The translations under genes were made by a program, and so were the position numbers. From Bacilli bacterium (GTDB lineage Bacteria; Bacillota_I; Bacilli_A; RF39; UBA660): a stretch of 37,140 bases of DNA. Below, piece by piece: positions 30,386 to 37,140 of the stretch; the first letter of the stretch is position 1, and every line of letters starts with the position of its first letter. The notes under the pieces are model-generated. The model saw only the letters and a program-made list of their open reading frames with translations. It ran no database searches and was not told where the DNA came from. The DNA is taken from assembly GCA_016296435.1 (NCBI GenBank), contig JAEDJI010000003.1, forward strand, positions 1 to 37,140, in the 5' to 3' direction.

Positions 30386-31642
30386 ATGAAAATTGTTATT
30401 CTTACACCTGAACAATTTGATAATTTTTCTGATAATCATCCACTTCATACTTATTATCAGACTTCTATGTATGGGAATTTGATGAAAAAGAATGGTTTCA
30501 AAGTAGAATATTATGGTTTTGTTGATGGTTCTAATATGCTTATTGGTGCTACTTTGATGCTTACTAAAAAGTTATTTTTTGGTCATAAGTATGCCTATGC
30601 TCCGCGAGGTTTTTTGATCGATTATGATAATAAACAACTTATTACTGAGCTTTCTAGAAAATTAAAGAGGTATTTAGCAAAAAGTAATTATGTATTTTTA
30701 AAGATTGATCCTCCGGTTGTTGCTAATAAGCGAGATAAAGATGGTAATATTATACCAAGTCCTTATCAAAATGATATAATTATATTTTTGCAAAATAACG
30801 GGTATAGTTATTTTGGTGATAATAAGTTCTTTGGTACTGAAAAACCAAGGTGGAATGCTATTTTGAAGGTTACTGGTTCTGCTGAATCTTTATATAAAAA
30901 CTTTGACAGCAATATTAAAAATAAGATTAGAAAAGCTCAATCTAGAGGTGTTGAGATAGTTCAAGGTAATCATAATGATATGGAGATTTTTTATAGTTTT
31001 GTTTATAAAAAGCATTATAGAAAATTGAATTATTATAAAGATTTTGGAGAGTTTTTTGGTGATAAGTTTGAACTTTATTTTGCTAAGCTTAATACTGAAA
31101 AGTATTTAACTAATATTAAGAAGTTGTATGAGGATGAGATAACTAATAATGAGGATATTAATTTTAGAATACAAGAAGCTGGCAAGAATAATAAAGTTGA
31201 TAATAAACTTACTAATTCTAAGCTTACTTCAGATAAGTTACTTGCTACTTATAAAAAGGAATTGGAATATGCTTCGTCTCTTTTTGAGAAGAATCCACAA
31301 GGTATTATTATTGGGGCAACAGGGGTTATTATTGAAAAGTATGGAGTGGAACTTTTAATAGAGGGTTATAATACTAAGTATGGGCTTTATTATCCTAATT
31401 TTTTGCTTAAATGGCATATTATTGAAAAATATGCAAAGCTTGGTGCTGTTTATTTTCATTTGAATGCTATTACTGGTTATTTTGGTAATAATAATAAATT
31501 TAAAGGCCTTAATGAAATGAAACTTGGTTATAATGCAGATGTTGTTGAGTATATTGGAGAATTTGACTTAGTTATTTCTCCTGGACTTTATAAGTTTTAT
31601 AAAACTTCAAAATTAGGAAAAAAGAAAAATAGAATGAATTAA
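30386..31642 (+). CDS. FemAB-family aminoacyltransferase
   Basis: FemX/A/B enzymes add amino acids from aminoacyl-tRNA to the peptidoglycan lipid precursor to build interpeptide bridges. The 418-residue protein has two GNAT-like halves: HTYYQTSMYGNLMKKNGFKVEYYGFVD with YAPRGFLIDYDN, and GIIIGATGVIIEKYGVELLIEGYN with LKWHIIEKYAKLGAVYFHLNAITG near the end. Between them a Lys/Glu-rich helical arm at about 225-290 matches the coiled-coil insert. I prefer the ATG at 30386; an ATG at 30374 overlaps GAAGGA. It is the only sure plus-strand gene. Confidence 0.9.
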   Translation: MKIVILTPEQFDNFSDNHPLHTYYQTSMYGNLMKKNGFKVEYYGFVDGSNMLIGATLMLTKKLFFGHKYAYAPRGFLIDYDNKQLITELSRKLKRYLAKSNYVFLKIDPPVVANKRDKDGNIIPSPYQNDIIIFLQNNGYSYFGDNKFFGTEKPRWNAILKVTGSAESLYKNFDSNIKNKIRKAQSRGVEIVQGNHNDMEIFYSFVYKKHYRKLNYYKDFGEFFGDKFELYFAKLNTEKYLTNIKKLYEDEITNNEDINFRIQEAGKNNKVDNKLTNSKLTSDKLLATYKKELEYASSLFEKNPQGIIIGATGVIIEKYGVELLIEGYNTKYGLYYPNFLLKWHIIEKYAKLGAVYFHLNAITGYFGNNNKFKGLNEMKLGYNADVVEYIGEFDLVISPGLYKFYKTSKLGKKKNRMN

Positions 31643-31669
31643 AAAAATAGACTTCAGGGTCTATTTTTT
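31642..31669. terminator. Bidirectional terminator between FemAB and ychF
   Basis: AAAAAATAGAC (31642-31652) and GTCTATTTTTT (31659-31669) pair 11 bp around six bases. Each strand ends in a T-run, serving the two convergent genes. Confidence 0.9.
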
Positions 31670-32765
31670 ATAAGTTAAATCTAAAGTGACAAATATCTCC
31701 ATCTTGCATCAGATATTCTTTTCCTTCAATTCTAAATTTTCCTTTTTCTTTTACTTTTGCTTCATCACCATATTCTATTAAGTCTTTGTATGCAATTACT
31801 TCTGCTTTAATAAAGCCTTTTTCAAAGTCTGAGTGAATTATTCCAGCGCATTCTTTTGCATTCATTCCATCTTTGTATGTCCACGCTTTTACTTCTTGTG
31901 GTCCACATGTAAAGTATGTTTTTAATCCTAATAGTGAATATGTTGCTTCGATTAGTTTGTCTAAACCGCTTTGATCTATTCCTAAGTCTTTTAACATTTC
32001 ATTTTTATCTTCATCATTTAATTCTGATAATTCTGATTCTATTTTAGCAGATACTGTTATTACTTTTGCTTGTTCTTTTTCTGCATATTCTTTTAATTTT
32101 TTAACATAATCATTTTCTATACCTATTTCGTTTTCATCAATATTTGCTAAGTATATATGCGGTTTTAATGTTATAAAATTAAATGATTTAATGGCTAATA
32201 GTTCTTCTTTTGTGTATTGTATTAGTCTTAATGGAATGTTTTTTTCTAATGATTCTTTTGATTTTTGAAGGGCAGATAATTCTATTAATGCTTCTTTATC
32301 TTTAGTTGTTTCTGCTTTTTTCTTAATTTTGTCTATTCTGTTGGTAATTATTTCTAGATCTGCTAGTGCTAGTTCTAAATTAATTATTTCAACGTCTCTT
32401 ATTGGATCAACGCTTCCTTCAACGTGGGTTATTTCTTTATCATTAAAGCATCTTACTACTTCACAAATTGCATCTGTTTCTCTTATGTGTGATAAAAATT
32501 TGTTTCCTAATCCTTCACCAAGTGAAGCTCCTTTTACTATTCCTGCAATGTCTACAAATTCAAATGTAGCGGGTTTTACTTCTTGTGGCATATATATTTC
32601 TTCTAGTGGTTGTAATCTTTTATCTGGGACTGTTACTATTCCAACGTTTGGGTCTATTGTTGCAAATGGGTAGTTTGCTACTAATATACTTTTTTTGGTT
32701 ATTGCATTAAACAGTGTTGATTTTCCAACATTTGGTAGTCCTACTATTCCTGCTTTTAAACTCAT
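31668..32765 (-). CDS. ychF: Ribosome-associated ATPase/GTPase YchF (OLA1 family)
   Basis: YchF is an Obg-related P-loop NTPase that prefers ATP and binds ribosomes. The 365-residue protein has G1 GLPNVGKST (9-17), the YPFATIDPNVG G2 region, DIAGIVKGASLGEGLGN (G3) and the IYLANIDENE block in the G4 place. A central coiled coil (residues about 140-180) and a C-terminal TGS domain (WTYKDGMNAKECAGIIHSDFEKGFIKAEVI) complete it. It is last in the parA-to-ychF operon; in Bacillus the homologue yyaF is also near soj-spo0J and yyzM. Confidence 0.95.
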   Translation of the reverse strand: MSLKAGIVGLPNVGKSTLFNAITKKSILVANYPFATIDPNVGIVTVPDKRLQPLEEIYMPQEVKPATFEFVDIAGIVKGASLGEGLGNKFLSHIRETDAICEVVRCFNDKEITHVEGSVDPIRDVEIINLELALADLEIITNRIDKIKKKAETTKDKEALIELSALQKSKESLEKNIPLRLIQYTKEELLAIKSFNFITLKPHIYLANIDENEIGIENDYVKKLKEYAEKEQAKVITVSAKIESELSELNDEDKNEMLKDLGIDQSGLDKLIEATYSLLGLKTYFTCGPQEVKAWTYKDGMNAKECAGIIHSDFEKGFIKAEVIAYKDLIEYGDEAKVKEKGKFRIEGKEYLMQDGDICHFRFNL

Positions 32766-32781
32766 TTTATCTCTCCTCGTG

Positions 32782-34377
32782 TTATAATGTTGGATATACT
32801 TTTGGTCCTAATGGCAAGCCAATTAAATACCATGAAATTATTATTAATATCCAAGCTAATGTCATCCAAATAAAGTATGGCATCATTAGTTTTATACCAT
32901 CACGTATTCCGAATGATTTTTCTTTGTCTTTATTATATATGTTTAGGTAACCAAGATATACAATGAAGTATGCTAATAATGGTGTTATTCCATTTGTCAT
33001 GGATTCTGCGGCTCTAAATATAAATTGTGAGAATTGCGGTGATATATTTAGTTGCATCAACATAGGTACCATTACTGGTGATATTATTGTCCATTTTGAC
33101 ATTGATGTTGGCATAAATATATTTGCTATAGCAATTATTACTATTGATATAATTAATAATGCTAGGCCTGATAGTGGTAACATTTTTAAGAAGTTGGTTA
33201 AGGCCACTACTATAATTGTTGGAATGTTTGTTTCTTTAAATATTGATATGAATTGTGATGCAAAGAATATCATTAATAAAAGCATTCCAAGTGATGATAG
33301 TCCTTCACTAGTTTTTTCTATTAAATCTTTATCATTTTTTATAGTTTTTGCTCCTATTCCATAGGCAATTCCTGTTATTATAAAGAATAGTGCTAGCATA
33401 TAAGTGAATCCGTCTTGGAAATATGAATTTTCTCCGAATAGTTGATCTACATATGCTGTTTCGTTTAAATCTAGTAGCATCCCTGATAATGGTAGGCCTG
33501 GCACTATCATATAAAGGAATATTAGCACTACTATTACTGCTGATATTTTAGCATATTTACTACCTTTCTTTTCTCTTTCTTCTTCTTTTATTTTCTTTTG
33601 TTCTTCATATTGTAAATCTAAGTATTCAATTTCTTTTGTTTTTCCTAATTCATCATGTTTTTTAGAGACGTATCTTCCTAATTTTTTTACTATAATTTTT
33701 TCTGTTATTATTGTTCCTACTAATGCAAGTAAGATACATGTAGGAAACATTATATAAAGATTTGATGTCATTCTAACATAGAATGTTTCATCTATTAATC
33801 TTGCTGCTTTCATTGTATATGGTATTAGATTAATATCTATTGAACCTACAAAAAAGCTTATGCTGTATCCAAATGCCACTCCAGCGAATGCTGTGGCTAC
33901 TCCTGCTAGAGGATTACGTCCATTAAATAAGAATAATAATGCTCCTAATGGGATTAAGAGTGCATAACCTACTTCATTTATTATACTTGAAAATATTGCA
34001 AGTATCATTATTAAGAATGTTATAAATTTAGGGTTGAATTTACTTAATCTTCTTTTCATAAATGATTGAATTAATCCGGTTGCTTCTGATACTTTTATTC
34101 CTATAAGTGTTATGATAAGTGTTGAAAGGGTAGTAAAACTTATGAAATTAGTAGCAGCATTTGATATCATATTTTTTACTCCATCATAACTTAACATATT
34201 TGTTACTGTTATTATTGTTTGTTCTAATTTATTTGTTTGTGTGTTAATTGTATTATATGTAACTGAAATATTTAAAAGTGATAGTATTGCACTTAATACT
34301 ATGACTACTGCAATTAGAACTATAAATTCTGTTAATGGGTGTAATTTTATTTTTTTTTGTTTCTTTGTCCTTGCCAT
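32782..34377 (-). CDS. AbgT-family transporter
   Basis: The 531-residue protein has about eleven membrane helices and matches the p-aminobenzoyl-glutamate transporter family: HPLTEFIVLI at the start, IINEVGYALLIPLGALLF, the re-entrant region GVATAFAGVAFGYS, and PLSGLALLIISIVII with ANIFMPTSMSKWTIISPVMVPM near the end. A charged cytoplasmic loop rich in Glu and Lys lies at about 255-275. Members take up p-aminobenzoyl-glutamate or export sulfonamides; the substrate here is not readable. GGAGG precedes the ATG, one base after the yyzM stop. Its place in the par operon is unusual. Confidence 0.9.
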   Translation of the reverse strand: MARTKKQKKIKLHPLTEFIVLIAVVIVLSAILSLLNISVTYNTINTQTNKLEQTIITVTNMLSYDGVKNMISNAATNFISFTTLSTLIITLIGIKVSEATGLIQSFMKRRLSKFNPKFITFLIMILAIFSSIINEVGYALLIPLGALLFLFNGRNPLAGVATAFAGVAFGYSISFFVGSIDINLIPYTMKAARLIDETFYVRMTSNLYIMFPTCILLALVGTIITEKIIVKKLGRYVSKKHDELGKTKEIEYLDLQYEEQKKIKEEEREKKGSKYAKISAVIVVLIFLYMIVPGLPLSGMLLDLNETAYVDQLFGENSYFQDGFTYMLALFFIITGIAYGIGAKTIKNDKDLIEKTSEGLSSLGMLLLMIFFASQFISIFKETNIPTIIVVALTNFLKMLPLSGLALLIISIVIIAIANIFMPTSMSKWTIISPVMVPMLMQLNISPQFSQFIFRAAESMTNGITPLLAYFIVYLGYLNIYNKDKEKSFGIRDGIKLMMPYFIWMTLAWILIIISWYLIGLPLGPKVYPTL

Positions 34378-34378
34378 C

Positions 34379-34567
34379 TTAGTCCTCCACTATCTTTTTT
34401 AATTTTTTATTAAATTCTATTCTTGGTATCATAACTTCTCTTTTACAATTTAAGCATTTTATTTTTATATCAGCACCAAGTCTTGTTATTTCCCAAAGAT
34501 TTGTTCCACATGGATGTTGTTTTTTCATTATTACTTTTGTACCTATTATATATTTTTTATTTTCCAT
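34379..34567 (-). CDS. yyzM: DUF951 protein (YyzM)
   Basis: The 62-residue protein is a good match to DUF951: GTKVIMKKQHPCGTNLWEITR, then GADIKIKCLNCKREVMIPRIEF. Three Cys residues (HPCG and CLNC) suggest a small zinc-binding OB-like fold. Function is unknown. It overlaps mscS by 11 bases. In Bacillus yyzM lies in the same parAB-ychF region, so this is a conserved origin-side gene. Confidence 0.9.
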   Translation of the reverse strand: MENKKYIIGTKVIMKKQHPCGTNLWEITRLGADIKIKCLNCKREVMIPRIEFNKKLKKIVED

Positions 34568-35342
34568 TTCTTACCTCTAATATGTTGTATGGAATAGATA
34601 TTTTAGAGTTATCATATTCTTCTTTTATTATCATATTAATTGTTCTTTTTGCTGAGTATCTTTGGTCTTTTTTGGCATTATATGTGATTCTATATTTTAT
34701 GCAAGATTCTGAAAAACTTTGTAGTCCTAAAATTTTGAAGTCTTTTATAGAATTTTGAAGTTCTTTTTCTATTCTTATTTTTACTTTTTCTAGCATTTCT
34801 AAAACTTTTTGATTGGGTGTTTCATATGGAAATGGCAAATCTAAAATAATTGTTGGTTGTTCCTTTGAACAGTTTTTGACTTCTGATATGTTTCTATTTG
34901 CTATGGTAACTAAATCAGAATCAAACGTTTTTATTCTAGTTGATCTTAGTCCTAGTTCTGTTACGTATCCTTGATATTTATTAATTTCGACTTCATCTCC
35001 GACATCATATTGGTTTTCTATTATTATAAAAATACCAGAAAGTACATCTTTCATGATGTCTTGCAGAGCTAATCCTATGACTACTGATACTACTCCTAAT
35101 CCTGCGATTATTGCTCTAACATTTATTCCTAGGATTGTTAATAGTTTTAATATTAAGAATATTATTATTGTGTATTTTGAAATATTTATTATCAATTTTT
35201 TAATTGTTTGTTGTTTTCTATTTATTTTTTCTTGGTTTGTTGATAGAGATTTTTTTATAATTATATATATTGTCAATCCTATTATTATGAATAGTATTAA
35301 TTCATGAATATTGTTTTTTATTAAAAAATCAATAAATTTCAT
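34557..35342 (-). CDS. mscS: Small-conductance mechanosensitive channel (MscS family)
   Basis: MscS channels open on membrane tension and release solutes after osmotic downshift. The 261-residue protein (ATG at 35342 with GGGTGAT upstream) has three membrane helices; the pore-lining third reads GLGVVSVVIGLALQDIMKDV and is followed by the beta-domain DVGDEVEINKYQGYVTELGLRSTRI. The C-terminal alpha-beta part is present. Length equals the short bacterial form. It sits four bases before the parB stop. A related mscS-like gene is found beside parAB in other Firmicutes. Confidence 0.93.
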   Translation of the reverse strand: MKFIDFLIKNNIHELILFIIIGLTIYIIIKKSLSTNQEKINRKQQTIKKLIINISKYTIIIFLILKLLTILGINVRAIIAGLGVVSVVIGLALQDIMKDVLSGIFIIIENQYDVGDEVEINKYQGYVTELGLRSTRIKTFDSDLVTIANRNISEVKNCSKEQPTIILDLPFPYETPNQKVLEMLEKVKIRIEKELQNSIKDFKILGLQSFSESCIKYRITYNAKKDQRYSAKRTINMIIKEEYDNSKISIPYNILEVRNGK

Positions 35343-35346
35343 TTTA

Positions 35347-36243
35347 TCACCCACTTATATAATTCATTATTTCTAATATTCTGTTTAAATCGTTATCATT
35401 TTCATATGATATCTCAATTTTTTTATTATTTAGTTTTACTTTTGTTCCGAAGTATTCTGATAATTGTTTTTCTAAATCTATACACTCATTTGATTTTTCT
35501 TTATGTTGTTTTGTTATTTTATTTTTTCTTTCATATTCGTCACTGTTTGAAGATAGTTGCTCTAATTGTCTTACACTTAGATTATCTTTGATTGTTTTTG
35601 CCGCTAATGTTTCTATTTTTTCTTTATCTTCTAGCTTTGATAATACTCTGGCATGACCCATTGTTATTTTGTTAGTAATAATTAGGTCTTTGATTGATTC
35701 TGGAAGATTTAGTATTCCTAGAATGTTTGTTATGTGACTTCTTGATTTACCTACTTTTTTAGCTAGTTGTTCTTGGTTTAGGTTTAGTGTTTGCATTAAG
35801 TTTTTGTACGCTTCTGCTTCTTCAATGGGATTTAAGTTTTCTCTTTGAAGATTTTCTAATACTGCAATTTCCATCATTTGTTCATCTGTAAAGTCTCTAA
35901 TTATTGCTGGTATTGTTTCTTTGCCCGCTAATTGAGAAGCACGATATCTTCTTTCTCCAGCTACTATTTCATAACCTTTGATGCTTTTTTTTACTATTAT
36001 TGGTTGAATTACTCCATGTTCTTTGATTGATTCTGCTAATTCTTGAAGTGATTCTTCATCAAATATTTTTCTAGGTTGATATGGATTGACTCTTAAGTCA
36101 GATAGTTTTAATTCTTTTACTTCGTCTAATTCTACTGTTTCCATTATTTTTTCTTCAACTTTGTCGTAATTAATATCTTCAATGTTGAATAGTTCTTCTA
36201 GTCCTATACCTAGGGCTCTTCTTGGTTTATTATTTGTTTCCAT
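35347..36243 (-). CDS. parB: Chromosome partitioning protein ParB/Spo0J
   Basis: ParB binds parS sites, spreads as a CTP-dependent clamp and loads condensin for chromosome segregation. The 298-residue protein (ATG at 36243; GAGGTGAT precedes it) has the N-terminal ParA-activating basic stretch (NKPRRALGIGLEELF), the CTP site with NPYQPRK and GERRYRA (96-102), the helix-turn-helix (NLNQEQLAKKVGKSRSHITNIL) and a C-terminal dimerisation domain. It overlaps parA by 14 bases. No parS site (TGTTTCACGTGAAACA) is seen in the window. Confidence 0.96.
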   Translation of the reverse strand: METNNKPRRALGIGLEELFNIEDINYDKVEEKIMETVELDEVKELKLSDLRVNPYQPRKIFDEESLQELAESIKEHGVIQPIIVKKSIKGYEIVAGERRYRASQLAGKETIPAIIRDFTDEQMMEIAVLENLQRENLNPIEEAEAYKNLMQTLNLNQEQLAKKVGKSRSHITNILGILNLPESIKDLIITNKITMGHARVLSKLEDKEKIETLAAKTIKDNLSVRQLEQLSSNSDEYERKNKITKQHKEKSNECIDLEKQLSEYFGTKVKLNNKKIEISYENDNDLNRILEIMNYISG

Positions 36244-37009
36244 TTGCTTCAATCACCTCTTTGGCTAAATTTAGATATGCTTCTGATCCCCTACTTTTCG
36301 GATCATACGCTATTATTGGTTTTCCATGTGATGGGGCTTCTGTTAATCTGATTAATCTTGGAATTATTGTATTATATACTTTATCTTTAAAATATTTTCT
36401 TATTTCTTCGACTACTTCTAATCCTAAGTTTGTTCTCACATCTAGCATTGTTAATAGTACTCCTTCGATTGCTAAATTAGGATTTAGATTGGCTTGAGTA
36501 TACATTATTGCTTTTAGTAATTGAGTAATTCCTTCTAATGCAAAGAATTCACATTGTACTGGAATTATTACTGAATCTGATGCTGTTAGCGCATTTGTCG
36601 TTATTATACCAAGTGATGGAGGACAATCTATTATTATGTAATCATATTGGTCTTTTATTTTATTGATATGATATTTTAGTTGTTCTGATTTTGATATGTT
36701 TGATTCTTTATGTTCTAACTCTATATCTATTCCTGCGAGGTTTATATTTGCTGGAAGTACGTATAGATTTTTGTATTTGGTTTTAACTATAGTTTCTTCG
36801 ATAGTTGATGTATCATTTAAAACATTGTAAATACTTTTTTCTATTTCTCCTTTGTTTATACCTATGCCTGTTGTTGCATTACATTGCGGATCTAGATCTA
36901 TTAATAGAACTTTTTTATTTAATAATGCTAATGATGCAGAAAGATTAATACTTGTTGTAGTTTTTCCTACTCCACCTTTTTGATTTATCAAAGATATTAC
37001 TTTTCCCAT
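36230..37009 (-). CDS. parA: Chromosome partitioning ATPase ParA/Soj
   Basis: ParA is a Walker-type ATPase that binds DNA non-specifically and moves ParB-bound origins. The 259-residue protein has the deviant Walker A KGGVGKTTTS (11-20), switch I DLDPQCNAT, switch II YIIIDCPPSLG and the helper stretch NALTASDSVIIPVQ. It is the Soj type without an N-terminal HTH. It is first in the par operon. Soj also controls DnaA in Bacillus, in keeping with an origin nearby. Confidence 0.97.
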   Translation of the reverse strand: MGKVISLINQKGGVGKTTTSINLSASLALLNKKVLLIDLDPQCNATTGIGINKGEIEKSIYNVLNDTSTIEETIVKTKYKNLYVLPANINLAGIDIELEHKESNISKSEQLKYHINKIKDQYDYIIIDCPPSLGIITTNALTASDSVIIPVQCEFFALEGITQLLKAIMYTQANLNPNLAIEGVLLTMLDVRTNLGLEVVEEIRKYFKDKVYNTIIPRLIRLTEAPSHGKPIIAYDPKSRGSEAYLNLAKEVIEANGNK

Positions 37010-37045
37010 TTTGTTACCACCTATTTCTTTCTTTATACTATATAT

Positions 37046-37074
37046 ATTCTATCAAAAATTTCTTTGTTTTTAAA
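37046..37074 (-). promoter_or_regulatory. Possible parA promoter
   Basis: TTTAAA (37069-37074), 17 bases, then TAGAAT (37046-37051) on the minus strand, about 35 bases before the ATG with AGGTGG in between. Both boxes have one or two mismatches. Confidence 0.4.
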
Positions 37075-37103
37075 GTTATTTTTTATGTTTTTATTTTTAT
37101 ATT

Positions 37104-37127
37104 AAAAAATGCCTATATCAAGGCATT
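37104..37127 (-). terminator. Terminator of the gene right of the window
   Basis: AATGCCT (37108-37114) and AGGCATT (37121-37127) pair 7 bp around six bases; the minus strand continues with six Ts. It would end a minus-strand gene whose body is beyond 37140. Confidence 0.8.
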
Positions 37128-37140
37128 AAAATTTATTTTT

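Noticed and set aside
1..37140. CRISPR array, rRNA or tRNA genes, riboswitches
   Set aside because: No regularly spaced repeats, no rRNA signature, no cloverleaf, and no long conserved leader were seen; a covariance-model scan would be the decisive check.

Overview
The window is a very AT-rich bacterial chromosome segment, roughly a quarter to 30 percent G+C by eye. Almost every gene lies on the minus strand. The gene content is that of a low-GC Bacillota in class Bacilli: SecG, RNase R, SmpB and tmRNA together, a Soj/Spo0J-type ParAB pair, CotE, a SpoIIQ-like protein, Mbl, TagO, FemAB and an AgrB homologue. Tryptophan is encoded by TGG and uvrB ends on TGA, so the standard bacterial code applies. 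CotE and SpoIIQ point to an endospore former or a recent descendant of one. An uncultured, gut-type Bacilli lineage is my inference; the species is not identifiable from this window.

Layout from left to right. 1-2.5 kb: two membrane-anchored surface proteins of unknown function behind a consensus promoter. 2.6-6.6 kb: an operon uvrB, DUF1287 protein, HD hydrolase, pssA. 6.7-9.0 kb: an anchored unknown protein, the hibernation factor hpf and a cold-shock protein. 9.0-11.3 kb: an agr-like quorum-sensing locus with an unusual composition: a six-helix membrane protein without a kinase, a 29-residue peptide with its Cys-containing core at the N-terminus, AgrB, a small HTH protein, and a LytTR regulator whose receiver lacks the phospho-acceptor Asp. 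11.4-17.2 kb: cell envelope and sporulation genes (tagO, mbl, spoIIQ-like, ywzB, rpiB, dus, a lipoprotein, cotE). 17.2-19.7 kb: an L,D-transpeptidase and miaB.

19.7-23.6 kb is the accessory part: an ankyrin protein, a small unknown protein, a decayed reading frame, an XRE/zinc-ribbon regulator and a Fic protein. Two promoters here share an 18-nt upstream box. 23.7-28.0 kb carries the trans-translation and RNA-decay cluster (ssrA, smpB, rnr, secG), interrupted by an XRE protein with a degenerate ImmA/IrrE domain. 28-31.6 kb holds a cation exchanger, a short enolase and the only convincing plus-strand gene, a FemAB transferase. 31.7-37.0 kb is an apparent operon parA, parB, mscS, yyzM, abgT, ychF. 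This order resembles the replication-origin side of Bacillus chromosomes, so the origin probably lies just beyond the right edge.

The strongest candidate for a new system is the agr-like locus at 9.06-11.29 kb. It contains the maturation protease and a plausible thiolactone precursor, but no histidine kinase and no phosphorylatable regulator.
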